A program made the position numbers and the translations under genes. The notes beneath the pieces were generated by a model. It saw only the letters and a program-made list of their open reading frames with translations. It ran no database searches and had not been told where the DNA came from. From the NCBI RefSeq assembly GCF_016743815.1, contig NZ_CP061035.1, forward strand, positions 3,407,001 to 3,471,000: a DNA stretch of 64,000 nt. The letters are read 5' to 3'. Position 1 is the stretch's first letter. The number at the start of each line of letters is the position of its first letter. Origin of the DNA: Sphingomonas aliaeris (lineage in GTDB: Bacteria > Pseudomonadota > Alphaproteobacteria > Sphingomonadales > Sphingomonadaceae). This document shows positions 48,801-57,612 of this stretch, one piece after another.

Positions 48801-49200
48801 GGGCCTGGCGACCGTCGGCATGCCGCAGGCGTGGCTGTTCCAGATCCTGTTCGCCGCGGTGTCGCCGGTGATCGATCTGGCGCTGATCGTCTCGATTTTC
48901 GATACGTGGGTGCGGGTGTCGCAGCATGGCTGGGCGCAGACGCAGAGCGACGTGTTCATGATGGGCACGTACTGGATCGCCTTCACGACGATCGACGTGC
49001 TGTGCGGCTGGATCGCCTATCGCCTGGAACCACGCGAACCGCGCTATCCCGCGCACCTGCTGATCGCGCAACGCTTCGTCTATCGGCAGGTGATGTACTG
49101 GGTCGTGCTGAAGGCGATCGGCGCGGCGATCAGCGGGCTGGGCGTCGGCTGGGGCAAGCAGGAACGGACCGGCAGTGTCGAGGCGGAAGCGCGCGCCTGA
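45847..49200 (+). CDS. three-domain GH18-like / polysaccharide deacetylase / family 2 glycosyltransferase
   Basis: This is a 1117-residue membrane protein. A signal-anchor helix (about residues 19-37) precedes a GH18-like domain (about 90-420: LSVGFYVPWDDASRVSLSA, GAVFDLESLPENSL, VAYGSYGYDW). A NodB-type deacetylase follows (about 470-680: LALTFDDGPDGTW, GNHSYTHPNMA, RAPYFGDAEP). A helix near 690-720 leads to a GT2 synthase domain (about 740-980: VSVIIPAWNEERVI, VADDGSIDG, ALDADTQFE, LAEDQDLTIAIQ, KQRFRWAFG) and several C-terminal helices. The combination suggests synthesis of a beta-linked amino-sugar polymer with deacetylation and hydrolysis on one chain. That role is inferred from the domains only. 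Met1 at 45847 was chosen over in-frame 45769 because the signal anchor follows it directly. Confidence 0.87.
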   Translation: MSKPIFFDARGTRRRWSLRSLFAAIAALVIAAGLFAMTILNVPSGEPLPIRYERAHATPVLVDQVTAIRRKISGSLRSLGWLPKHNARGKPGGKPLSVGFYVPWDDASRVSLSAHMDQLNWVVPAFFSIGPDHKLVETPDPRFDLIMGTTTRRPAVLPMLQNIAGGNWDGAGMATLMHDVPKRRAMLVEFADALEKHRSIGAVFDLESLPENSLNDYRAFLADARRIFAPRKLLVTVTVPAGDEAWDLRAFAKVSDRVFLMNYDEHWQGGTAGPIASQPWFLHQLRNAVATVGRDKLIVAYGSYGYDWHGEGKDAHVDALTIEEAWLAAHDSGAKITFDPASGNTTFAYNDGTTDHHVWMLDATAVWNQLRVTHAMGVNSVALWRLGSEDPGIWAGLAAWQGKGMPDLSKISPLTNVDVEGNGEILRIAATPADGSRTVRSDANRLIRDVNYTKLPTPFIVQRVGDRPKELALTFDDGPDGTWTPKILDILKAKKAVGTFFIVGENAIAHPLLMRRIVDEGSEIGNHSYTHPNMALASPRGIGVELNATQRLIQAYTGRGTRLFRAPYFGDAEPTTEDELFPALQAQERGYTIVGLHVDPNDWQRPGVDAIVNQTVDQVLAATDERSGNVILLHDGGGDRSETVIALPRIIDRLREKGYSFVPVSRLAGLSREQVMPSIAGNDLFAVRVDVAIFAFLAFIGWALKWMFFLAISLGIARAILMAGLAMWNKRRELGIIPPPFDTERLVSVIIPAWNEERVIVSSITRVLASTDARIEVIVADDGSIDGTSAVVAAAFGSDPRVQLLTLANGGKAEALNRALTHARGEIIVALDADTQFEKETVARLVRWFDDPQIGAVAGNAKVGNRVNLVTRWQAVEYVTAQNVERRALAQFDAMMVVPGAVGAWRRAALDEVGGYPIDTLAEDQDLTIAIQRAGWRIAYDVDAVAWTESPESFTALAKQRFRWAFGTLQCLFKHRSVLRTRKPRGLATVGMPQAWLFQILFAAVSPVIDLALIVSIFDTWVRVSQHGWAQTQSDVFMMGTYWIAFTTIDVLCGWIAYRLEPREPRYPAHLLIAQRFVYRQVMYWVVLKAIGAAISGLGVGWGKQERTGSVEAEARA

Positions 49201-49653
49201 TCTGGTGCGCAGCGCTGGTACACGGTGCATTCGTCGTGCGTAACGGGATGTTCCGATCGCCTGCCGTCGGCCAAGCGATACGGATCCTGTAAGAGTCAGG
49301 CGCAGTCTCACGCGGCGCATGGGTACTGCACGAGCCTGCCGGATGCGATTCCTAAGGGGATCTTCCCTGGAACGGGCCGTCGAACTTATCGATGCCCTGC
49401 TGTCGAGCGCTCCGCTGAACATCGCGGTCGTCTATGCCGGATGCTTTCCGATCGTCCCGGCAACAATGGCGATCGACGTCGTTCGTGAACGGCCACTTAC
49501 CGTCAATCGGCAACAAGATGCCGCCGCGTCCTGCGTCGGGGAAACAAGTATCGGCATTTTTCCCGCTGTTTGGCCCGACCGCGCGATCGACGACCTAAAC
49601 TTCATTCAGTCGCGATCGCCGCACTTCGTCGAAATCCAACCATTGGAGTTCCC
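49201..49653. other. 450-bp region without a recognisable gene
   Basis: The stretch between the three-domain glycosyltransferase and the TonB receptor has only short open frames with no recognisable motif. It shows no palindromic repeat of the families seen elsewhere in the window. It presumably contains the receptor promoter. A GGAG at 49645-49648 is the likely ribosome binding site for the TTG start at 49654. Confidence 0.5.
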
Positions 49654-52128
49654 TTGTACAAATCACTTCTTCTCTCAGCCGTCGCGCCTGTCGCGTTGAT
49701 CATGCCCGCTGCCGCGCAGACCGTAGCCGGTCCACCCACGCCCGCTCCGGTCAAGCCGACGTACAACGACACGGTGACGACTGGCGTGGCAAAGGGACGG
49801 GATCGACTGGACAGCGCGACCTCCACCAGTACGCTTAGGGATGTCGATATCGCGAAGCTGGCGCCGCGATCGACCGGCGAGTTGCTACGCGATTTGCCCG
49901 GGATCCGGTCCGAGGCATCGACCGGTGAGGGATACGGTAATCTGACGATCCGTGGCCTGCCGATCGCAACATCGGGCGTGAAGTTCGTGCAGTTGCAGGA
50001 GGACGGCCTTCCCGTCTTCGAATTCGGCGACCTGCAGGGAATGGGGGCGGATTCGCTGATCCGCGCGGATCTGAACCTCTCGCAGGTCGAGGTGATCCGT
50101 GGCGGATCGGCGTCGACCTTCGCCTCGAATTCGCCGGGCGGCATCATCAACTTCGTGTCGAAGACCGGCGATGTCGAAGGCGGTGCGATCGCGCTGACCG
50201 CCGGGCTGGATTACGGCCTGTATCGCAGCGACTTCGATTATGGCGCACGGCTGAGCGACACACTGCGCTTCCATATCGGTGGCTTCTATCGCCAGGGGGA
50301 AGGGCCGCGGCGTGCTGGGTATGATGCGCAAAAGGGTGGGCAAATCAAGGTGAACATCACCAAGGAATTCGCCGGCGGCTATATTCGTCTTTACGGTAAA
50401 TATCTGAACGATAGGACGCCATTCTACGATGCCGCGCCGATGATGGTGACGGGGACGAACGACGACCCCAAATACTCAGATATCGCGAGTTTCGACGCCA
50501 ATCACGACACCATGCTATCGCGCAACATCCGCCAGAATGTCGTGCTCGATCGCAACAATACCGTCGCCATGCGCGACATCGGCGACGGGCATACGGTGAA
50601 GTCGTCGGCATTCGGGGTGGAAACGCAGTTCGAGCTGGCCGGGTGGACGATAACCGACCGCTTCCGCTACGCCACCGCGTCGGGCGGGATGACGACGCCG
50701 TTCACGTCGGCATACCTTCCCGCGGCACTCGCGCTCGGCCGGCTGGGCGGCGCAGGCGCCCGTGCATCCTATGCGAACGGCCCGCTGGCCGGGCAGGCGA
50801 TCACCAGTCCGGCGACCCTGAACGGCAACGGGCTGATCGCGATCCTCAACATCCTGGACCTGCGGGTCGAATCGCAGCGTAACGTCACCAACGACATACG
50901 CGGATCGCGCACGTTCGAACTGGGCGGCGGCAACCTGACGACCACCGGTGGCTTCTATGCCGGCCGGCAAACGGTCGATATCGGCGCGTACTGGACGACA
51001 AAGGTGTCCGAAGTGCGCGGCGATGGCCGAGCGGCATTGATCAACGTCTTCGACGCGACGGGACGGCCGCTGACGGAGAATGGCGTCTATGCCTATAATC
51101 TGGCGCTGGCGGGCGGAACGCGTCGCCGCAGTACGATCGTCGATTATGCCGTCAACGCACCGTTCGCATCGGTGAACTATCATGTCGGCCGGATCGCGAT
51201 CGGCGCCAGCGTCCGCTACGACTATGGCACGGCGAAGGGCTTCCTGCTGGGTTCGGATCTGGGTGGCGGGCGGGTCGGAACGATCACGCAGGACGTCAAC
51301 AGGGACGGCGTGATCTCCGCGCCGGAAACGATGGTCGGCGTAACGCCGCTGACCTCGCCAGCACCGGTCGATTACAGCTACAACTACCTGTCCTATTCGA
51401 CCGGCGTGAATTTCCGCATCGCCGAGCCGATCGCCGTGTTCGCCCGGTACAGCCGGGGCGGGCGGGCCAATGGCGAGAGAATCCTGTTCAGTCCGATCGT
51501 CAGCACGACGACCGGCGCACTGAACGTGCCGAGTGCAGCGGCAGACCCGGTCAAACAGGCCGAGATCGGCGTCAAGTATCGGCGATCGGATCTGACGCTG
51601 AACCTGACCGGCTTCTGGGCCAAGGCGCAGGACAGCAATGTCGATTCCGTGACGAACCAGCCCGTGGCCCGAATGTACCGCGCCACCGGCGTAGAATTCG
51701 AGGGCGGATATCGCACCGGAATCTTCAGCCTGACCGCCGGCGGAACCTACACCTCCGCAAAGATCCTCGCCGATCAGTTCAACCCCGCCAATGTCGGCAA
51801 GACACCACGTCGCCAGGCGAAATTCACCTTCCAGACTACGCCGCAGATCATGACCGACCGGTTTGCGGTCGGCGCGGCCTTCATCGGCACCACCGGTTCC
51901 TATGCGCAGGACAATGACGCCCTGCGCGTGCCGGGCTATGTGACGACCAATGCGTTCGTACAGGTCCGGCCGACGGAAAAGCTGTTGCTGAGCCTGAACG
52001 CGAACAACCTGTTCGATACGCTGGCCATCGTGTCGGTCGACGAGGCGGCGATCCCGGCGACCGGCATCGTGCGGGTCCGCCCGCTCAACGGCCGGACGGT
52101 ATCTGCGACCGCACGCTTCGACTTCTGA
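49654..52128 (+). CDS. TonB-dependent outer membrane receptor
   Basis: This 824-residue receptor has a signal peptide (YKSLLLSAVAPVALIMPAAA), a plug domain and a long beta-barrel. The plug shows LRDLPGIRSEASTGEGYGNL, TIRGLPIATSGVKFVQLQED, VEVIRGGSASTFASNSPGG and IINFVSKTG (about residues 75-180). The barrel ends in aromatic ARFDF, the usual BamA signal. Translation probably begins at TTG 49654, placed correctly behind GGAG and directly before the signal peptide. The ligand is unknown. An alpha-hydroxy-acid oxidase and an M1 peptidase follow on the same strand. Confidence 0.92.
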   Translation: MYKSLLLSAVAPVALIMPAAAQTVAGPPTPAPVKPTYNDTVTTGVAKGRDRLDSATSTSTLRDVDIAKLAPRSTGELLRDLPGIRSEASTGEGYGNLTIRGLPIATSGVKFVQLQEDGLPVFEFGDLQGMGADSLIRADLNLSQVEVIRGGSASTFASNSPGGIINFVSKTGDVEGGAIALTAGLDYGLYRSDFDYGARLSDTLRFHIGGFYRQGEGPRRAGYDAQKGGQIKVNITKEFAGGYIRLYGKYLNDRTPFYDAAPMMVTGTNDDPKYSDIASFDANHDTMLSRNIRQNVVLDRNNTVAMRDIGDGHTVKSSAFGVETQFELAGWTITDRFRYATASGGMTTPFTSAYLPAALALGRLGGAGARASYANGPLAGQAITSPATLNGNGLIAILNILDLRVESQRNVTNDIRGSRTFELGGGNLTTTGGFYAGRQTVDIGAYWTTKVSEVRGDGRAALINVFDATGRPLTENGVYAYNLALAGGTRRRSTIVDYAVNAPFASVNYHVGRIAIGASVRYDYGTAKGFLLGSDLGGGRVGTITQDVNRDGVISAPETMVGVTPLTSPAPVDYSYNYLSYSTGVNFRIAEPIAVFARYSRGGRANGERILFSPIVSTTTGALNVPSAAADPVKQAEIGVKYRRSDLTLNLTGFWAKAQDSNVDSVTNQPVARMYRATGVEFEGGYRTGIFSLTAGGTYTSAKILADQFNPANVGKTPRRQAKFTFQTTPQIMTDRFAVGAAFIGTTGSYAQDNDALRVPGYVTTNAFVQVRPTEKLLLSLNANNLFDTLAIVSVDEAAIPATGIVRVRPLNGRTVSATARFDF

Positions 52129-52329
52129 CGGCGGGCGCGACGGACGAGCATCTTACCCGCCATTCGTGCCAGTTGCACATCGTCGAGCGGTGGGGTCGGT
52201 TTCCCACCGCTCGACGGCCCGGTGGTGGAGCGGCCCCCTTGGAGCTGCATCGAGCAACGATGTAGATCATTGGTCTTCCTGTCGATACGAGTCTGCATAA
52301 GTCGGCAAACAGGAAGGCGGGTTAGGGGC

Positions 52330-53505
52330 ATGACGCGATTGCAACGTGCGAACAATGTCGCCGACCTGCGCCTGATGGCACGCCGCCGCCTGCCACGTCC
52401 GATCTTCGACTATATCGATGGCGGGGCAGACGACGAAGTGTCGCTGCGTCGCAATGCCGACGCGTTCACGGACTATGAACTGATCCCGGACGTCCTCAAC
52501 GACGTTTCCGACATCCGGACAGAGACGAGTATCTTCGGGCAGCCTTCGCGCTGGCCGCTGATGCTGTCGCCCACCGGGCTGACCCGGATGTTTCACGGCC
52601 ATGCCGAACTGGCCGTCGCCCACGCGGCGGCGCGACATGGCCTGCTCTACAGCCTGTCGACGATGGGCACGACGCGGCTGGAGGATCTTGCGCAGGCTTT
52701 TGGAGGCCCCAAGGTTTTCCAGATATACATCTTCAAGGACCGCGGACTGACTGCGGAATTCGTCGCGCGGTGTCGCGAGGCGGGGTTTCACGGCCTCGCG
52801 CTGACGGTCGACACGCCCGTTGCCGGCAATCGCGAGCGCGACCGGGTGAGCGGCCTTTCCCTGCCGCCCAAGCTGACGCTGCGGTCGATGCTCAGTTTCG
52901 CGCTTCACCCCTCCTGGTCGCTTCCCGCGCTCACCGGGTCGAAATTCGACCTCGCCAATGTCAGTCACAAGATCGACGCGCTGGCGTCGGGACCGATGAG
53001 CCTGTTCGACTATATCGGCGCGCAGTTCGACCGGTCGGTCGGCTGGCGCGATGTCGAATGGCTCGCGCGCGAATGGAACGCCCCGTTGTCCATCAAGGGA
53101 GTGATGACGCCCGAGGATGCGCGCCGATCGATCGATTCGGGTGCGACCGGGGTGATGATCTCGAACCATGGCGGGCGACAACTGGACGGCGCACCCGCCC
53201 CGGTCGATCAGATCGCGGCGGTGCGCGACGCAGTCGGCGATGCGCCGGACGTGATTTGCGACGGCGGCATCAGGCGCGGTTCGGACGTGGTGAAGGCGCT
53301 GGCGCTGGGGGCGACCGCCTGCTCGATCGGGCGTCCCTATCTTTACGGACTGGCGGCGGGCGGCGAGCCGGGTGTCGACCGGCTGCTGACACTTTTGCAC
53401 GAGGAATTCGTCCGGACCCTAACGCTGGCCGGCGTCAACGACATCGCCGCCCTGTCCGCCCGCCACGTCCGGCGGCGGGCCAACGGCGCTGGCCCCGCCG
53501 CATAG
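52330..53505 (+). CDS. FMN-dependent alpha-hydroxy-acid oxidase/dehydrogenase
   Basis: This 391-residue TIM-barrel flavoenzyme of the lactate/glycolate/mandelate oxidase family begins with RRRLPRPIFDYIDGGADDEV. LMLSPTGLTRMFHGHAELAV, ALTVDTPVAGNRERD, LSIKGVMTPEDARRSIDSGA and the active-site MISNHGGRQLDGAPAPVDQI (about residues 276-295, with catalytic His and Arg) follow. A GGIRRGSDVVKALALGA phosphate loop is present. The substrate cannot be read, and L-lactate-like acids are typical. The gap to the TonB receptor is about 200 bp. Confidence 0.9.
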   Translation: MTRLQRANNVADLRLMARRRLPRPIFDYIDGGADDEVSLRRNADAFTDYELIPDVLNDVSDIRTETSIFGQPSRWPLMLSPTGLTRMFHGHAELAVAHAAARHGLLYSLSTMGTTRLEDLAQAFGGPKVFQIYIFKDRGLTAEFVARCREAGFHGLALTVDTPVAGNRERDRVSGLSLPPKLTLRSMLSFALHPSWSLPALTGSKFDLANVSHKIDALASGPMSLFDYIGAQFDRSVGWRDVEWLAREWNAPLSIKGVMTPEDARRSIDSGATGVMISNHGGRQLDGAPAPVDQIAAVRDAVGDAPDVICDGGIRRGSDVVKALALGATACSIGRPYLYGLAAGGEPGVDRLLTLLHEEFVRTLTLAGVNDIAALSARHVRRRANGAGPAA

Positions 53506-53556
53506 CGGGCCGCCTATGGAGTTGCCGTGTTATTCCGCAGCGGATAGCAGAACGGC

Positions 53557-55429
53557 ATGCGTATCATTCTTGCCGCCGCCGTCGCGGCCCTGTTCGTCGC
53601 CCCCGCCGCCTCGCAGCAGATCCCGGCCCCGATCCTCACCACGCCGGAAGCGAAAGACGTGTGGACGCATGCCCGGCCCGAAGTGGCGCGCGTGACTCAC
53701 GTGGCACTCGATTTGCGGGCGGACTTTGCGGCGAAGACGATGGCCGGCACCGCCACGCTGGACGTGCTCGCGGCGAAGGGCGCGCGGGAGATCGTTCTCG
53801 ACGTGGACGACCTGGATATAAGCAGCATCACCGATGCATCGGGTAAAAAGCTGCCGTACGTCGTCGGATCGGACGACCCGGACCTGGGCCAGGCACTGAA
53901 GATCCAGTTGAACGGCGCGCGCCGGCTGGTGGTGACATACAGTTCGAAACCGGGTGCCTACGCGCTGCAATGGCTGGCGCCCGAACTCACCGGCGGCAAG
54001 CGCAAGCCGTATCTGTTCAGCCAGGGCCAGGCGATCAACAATCGCAGCTGGATTCCGACGCAGGACAGCCCGGGCATCCGCCAGACGTGGGAGGCGCGCA
54101 TCACCGTGCCGGCCGATCTGGTCGCGGTGATGAGCGGCGACCGTCTGGACGGCAGCACCGGCCGGCCCGCTGCTCGCGGCGAACACAGCTTCCGGTTCCG
54201 GATGGACAAGCCCGTTCCGCCGTATCTGATCGCGATGGCGGTGGGCGATCTCGCCTTCAAGCCGGTCGGCCCGCGTTCGGGCGTGTGGTCCGAACCGGCG
54301 ATGCTGGACGCGGCGGTGCGGGAGGTCGGCGACGTCGAGAAGATGATCGATGCCGCGGAGGCGCTGTACGGTCCGTATCGCTGGGGCCGCTACGACATGC
54401 TCGTGCTGCCGCCCAGCTTTCCATATGGCGGGATGGAGAACCCCACCCTCACCTTCCTGACGCCCACGATCATCACCGGCGATCGTTCGAACACCGACGT
54501 GGTCGCGCACGAACTGGCGCACAGCTGGTCAGGCAACCTCGTCACCAATGCGACCTGGTCCGACAGCTGGCTGAACGAGGGCTTCACGACCTATTTCGAG
54601 AACCGCATCATGGAGGCGGTCTACGGACGCGAGCGGGCGGCAATGTATTCCGATCTCGACTGGGACGGTCTCCAGCGCGATATCAAGGCAGCCGGTGGCG
54701 CACAGGCGCCCGCGACGCGCCTGCATGGCGATCCGGGATCGACGTTCGGGCAACTGGATTACTTCAAGGGATCGACGTTCCTGCGGACGATCGAACAGGC
54801 GGTCGGGCGTCCGCGCTGGGACGCGTATCTGCGGTCCTATTTCGACCGCCACGCCTTTCAGCCGCAAACCACCGCGGGGTTCCTTGCGGATATGCGCCGC
54901 CACCTGATCCGCGGGGATGCGCCGCTGGAGGCGAAGCTGGAGCTGGACCGCTGGGCCTATCAACCCGGCCTGCCGGACAATGCGGTCCATGTCACCTCCG
55001 CGACGCTGGCGCAGGTGGATGCCAAACTGGCCGCCGTAAACGCCGGCGGCCCGATATCGGCGGTCCAGCCGCAGGGTTGGGCGACGCAGCAATGGTCGCG
55101 GTTCCTGAATGGCCTGCCGCGCCGGCAGACTCCCGGAACGGCTGAAGGAACTGGACGAGACGCTTGGCCTTTCGGCCTCCTCCAACGGCTATGTCCGTTC
55201 GGCCTGGGCGGAACTGGCCATCGCCAATCGATACGATCCGGCATTGCCGGGGATCGAGGCGTTCGTGCAGCGCGTCGGCCGCGGATTGCTCATCTATCCG
55301 GTCTATCGCGGCCTCATGGCGCAGGGCGACTGGGGCCGTCCCCGCGCCGCCGCTTTCTTCGCCAAGGCTAAATCCGGTTATCATCCGGGGACTGCGGCGG
55401 CGGTCGAAAGGATCGTGAACGGCCGGTAG
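53557..55429 (+). pseudogene. M1 family aminopeptidase (LTA4H-like), broken by a frameshift
   Basis: This secreted zinc aminopeptidase has a signal peptide (MRIILAAAVAALFVAPAAS). The exopeptidase motif is PYGGMENPT (about residue 290), the zinc site is VVAHELAHSWSGN with NEGFTTYFENR (about 315-345), and a leukotriene-A4-hydrolase-like C-terminal helical domain follows. Near 55117-55125 the frame shifts. The C-terminus then continues as RLPERLKELDETLGLSASSN and ends at 55429. One extra base explains it, and the full protein would be about 623 residues. No homopolymer is at the break. Confidence 0.88.
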
Positions 55430-55497
55430 AGTTCGGGCTCCGGGCGAAACGCGATCCGAGCCACGTACATGGCCGGCCGCGATCGCCCGGAGATCGC

Positions 55498-55728
55498 CTA
55501 GGCAGGCCCCTGCTTGCGGGCGCTGTCGATCATGGCACGCGCGATGCGGCGGACGGCCTCGTCATCCTTCGTGTCGTCGGTCGCCGGATCGCCCAGATGG
55601 TCCAGGCTCTGTTCCATGAAATCGAGCAGCCCGGCCTGGCGCTGCTCGACATATTCCATCAGCTTGAACAGCAGGTGTTCCGTCGCGATCTCGCGCTGCC
55701 GGGTCCGGGTGACGGGATCGGCCGCCAT
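55498..55728 (-). CDS. hypothetical protein (second of a pair)
   Basis: This 76-residue, mainly helical and charged protein has segments TRQREIATEHLLFKLMEYVE and LLDFMEQSLDHLGDPATDDT. It has no membrane segment or signal peptide. I do not recognise a family. Its ATG overlaps the stop of the upstream gene by one base (TAATG), so the two are translated together. Confidence 0.65.
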   Translation of the reverse strand: MAADPVTRTRQREIATEHLLFKLMEYVEQRQAGLLDFMEQSLDHLGDPATDDTKDDEAVRRIARAMIDSARKQGPA

Positions 55729-56030
55729 TACTGCGCGGCCTGTTCGGATGCGTCGAATTCGTTGAACGCCGCGCGGACCTCGCTGGCGGTGGCATCGTCG
55801 GCGACCTCGACGGTCACGACGACCCGGCCGTTCAATTCCGCGTCGTCCCGCGCTTCGGGGCTCGGCTCTCCCGCCTTGTTGTCGGAACCCGCCTCGGCGA
55901 CCCCGGCGGTATTCTCGTCACCGTCGGCGACGATCGCGACCTTTTCGCGATCGATTTCGAATTGCTGGACGAGCCGCTCGACGGTCATTTCGGCTTCGCG
56001 TCGGGTATCGAATTTTGCGGTCAATTTCAT
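55728..56030 (-). CDS. hypothetical protein (first of a pair)
   Basis: This 100-residue protein has a predicted beta-alpha start (MKLTAKFDTRREAEMTVERL, then VAIVADGDENTAG) and an acidic middle. A second strand pair (RVVVTVEVADDATASEVRAA) follows. The layout suggests a small ferredoxin-like or general-stress domain in which an address-type first helix is repeated. No family is assigned. Met1 at 56030 was chosen because the in-frame extension to 56063 is not protein-like. Confidence 0.6.
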   Translation of the reverse strand: MKLTAKFDTRREAEMTVERLVQQFEIDREKVAIVADGDENTAGVAEAGSDNKAGEPSPEARDDAELNGRVVVTVEVADDATASEVRAAFNEFDASEQAAQ

Positions 56031-56184
56031 GGTGCTTACTCTCGAGCCGGCATGGCCAGACATCAGAACGGCTCAAGCCGCCTGCGGTGCCATGACGGTC
56101 GTGATCTGACGATAAACAGGTTTATCGAGGCACGACCGGGTTCAGCCAATCGCCGTTCATCCTGACGATCATATCCGTCGATCC

Positions 56185-56379
56185 ATGTTCTTCGAATCGC
56201 CCAGTTCGCCAGCGACGGCTTCCCTGATAGCCGCCGCGATCATGTCCACGTCGCACGTTACCCGGCTCGCGCTGTCATCGGACGATGAACAGGTCCGCGA
56301 TCGCGCTGCCGCCGATATCGCGCAGGCGATCATCACCAGACTCGAACTGGATGCCCGGCAACTCAAACTGGCGCTTTGA
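56185..56379 (+). CDS. small hypothetical protein
   Basis: This 64-residue protein contains ASLIAAAIMSTSHVTRLALS and SDDEQVRDRAAADIAQAIIT, a helical pattern seen in short sphingomonad proteins of unknown function. There is no signal peptide or membrane helix. It is a single gene in an otherwise unannotated 480-bp stretch before the glycan operon. I cannot be sure that it is expressed. Confidence 0.5.
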   Translation: MFFESPSSPATASLIAAAIMSTSHVTRLALSSDDEQVRDRAAADIAQAIITRLELDARQLKLAL

Positions 56380-56508
56380 CGCAGCGCGATCGCCGCGACG
56401 ACAGAGACAGGCGGAAGGCGCGGCAGGGGCGAATTTCCGGCGAAGTATCGGAAGCTGGCCGCATATTCCGAAGCCGCGGGCAGCTTCGCGAGGAGACGCT
56501 CGAAGGCC

Positions 56509-57612
56509 GTGTCGAGCGAACAAAGCATTAACCATTCTGCCGTAACGCCATACCCACGCCCTGTTCAACAGGTGGGAGGGTGTAGCGGAGCGACGACGAT
56601 AGCGACACGATTCCCCGCTTTGGGTTCCAGTCGGCACCCGTTCCAGAAGCCGCTATTGCTGTACGGCGTGCTGTGCTTCGTGTTCGGCATGGTGATGTAC
56701 CTGGCGGGCGTACTGTTGGTATTTCCGCGCTATCTGCTCAACCTGCACGATATTCTCGATCCGGTCGCGGAGGCGCTCGTCTGGTATAGCGGTTTGCCTA
56801 TCATGACGGGGATCGCGCTCTCGCTGGTCGATCTGCTGTATATGCACCGCCACAAGAAACCCAACGTGCCGGTCCGCTTCACCCCGGTGCAGCGCCGTCG
56901 CGTCACGGTGGCGCTGACGGCGTACGATGACGAAGACAGCATTGCCGGCGCGGTCCAGGACTTCTTGCTCCATCCGCTGGTCGAGCGCGTGATCGTGGTC
57001 AGCAACAACAGCCGCGACCGGACGTTCGAGCGTGCCGAAGCGGCCGGCGCGATCACGTTCGACGAACTTGCCCCCGGCTACGGCCGTTGCGTGTTCCGCT
57101 GCCTGAGCGAAGCGGCGGCGTTCGAGGATACCGAATTCGTGGTTCTATGCGAGGGGGACAGCACGTTCCGCGCCTATGACATCGAGAAATTGCTCGCTTA
57201 TGCTCCGCACGCCGACATCGTCAACGGCACGCGCACGGTCGAACCGCTACGCCAGTATCTGACGCAGCTCAGCGTGTTCATGTACTATGGCAACATCTTC
57301 GTCGGTAAGCTGCTGGAGGCGAAGCATCTCGGCCGGGGCACGATCACCGACATGGGCACGACGTACAAACTCTGCCGCCGCGACGCGCTGATCGCGCTGC
57401 TGCCGCATCTCAACCCGGCGGTAAACCTGGAATTCAACGCGCATCTTCTCGACACCGCCCTGAACCGGGATCTGGTGCTGCTCGAATGCCCGATAACCTT
57501 CCATCCGCGGATCGGCTTCAGCAAGGGCGGCAACGTCGACAACTGGCGCGGGTTGCTGGTCGGCTGGCGGATGATCGTCGGATTGCTGTCGGACTGGAAG
57601 CGCTACGCATGA
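56509..57612 (+). CDS. family 2 glycosyltransferase, first gene of a glycan operon
   Basis: This 367-residue membrane-associated glycosyltransferase has two N-terminal helices (about residues 48-70 and 90-110). The GT-A fold has RRVTVALTAYDDEDSIAGAV, VIVVSNNSRDRTFERAEAAG and VVLCEGDSTFRAYDIEKLLA (about residues 128-230). The acidic EGDS probably corresponds to the DxD motif. The C-terminal part (TDMGTTYKLCRRDALIAL) resembles GT2 sugar-binding regions. The next gene overlaps by four bases. The sugar and acceptor are unknown. Confidence 0.83.
   Translation: MSSEQSINHSAVTPYPRPVQQVGGCSGATTIATRFPALGSSRHPFQKPLLLYGVLCFVFGMVMYLAGVLLVFPRYLLNLHDILDPVAEALVWYSGLPIMTGIALSLVDLLYMHRHKKPNVPVRFTPVQRRRVTVALTAYDDEDSIAGAVQDFLLHPLVERVIVVSNNSRDRTFERAEAAGAITFDELAPGYGRCVFRCLSEAAAFEDTEFVVLCEGDSTFRAYDIEKLLAYAPHADIVNGTRTVEPLRQYLTQLSVFMYYGNIFVGKLLEAKHLGRGTITDMGTTYKLCRRDALIALLPHLNPAVNLEFNAHLLDTALNRDLVLLECPITFHPRIGFSKGGNVDNWRGLLVGWRMIVGLLSDWKRYA

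Noticed and set aside
45850..49422. A 1190-codon open frame on the minus strand
   Set aside because: It lies opposite the three-domain glycosyltransferase, has only arginine- and histidine-rich low-complexity translation and no motif. Long antisense frames are common in high-GC coding DNA.
49319..49699. A 126-codon open frame upstream of the TonB receptor
   Set aside because: No family resemblance was found, and its end overlaps the receptor start. It is probably chance coding in the promoter region.
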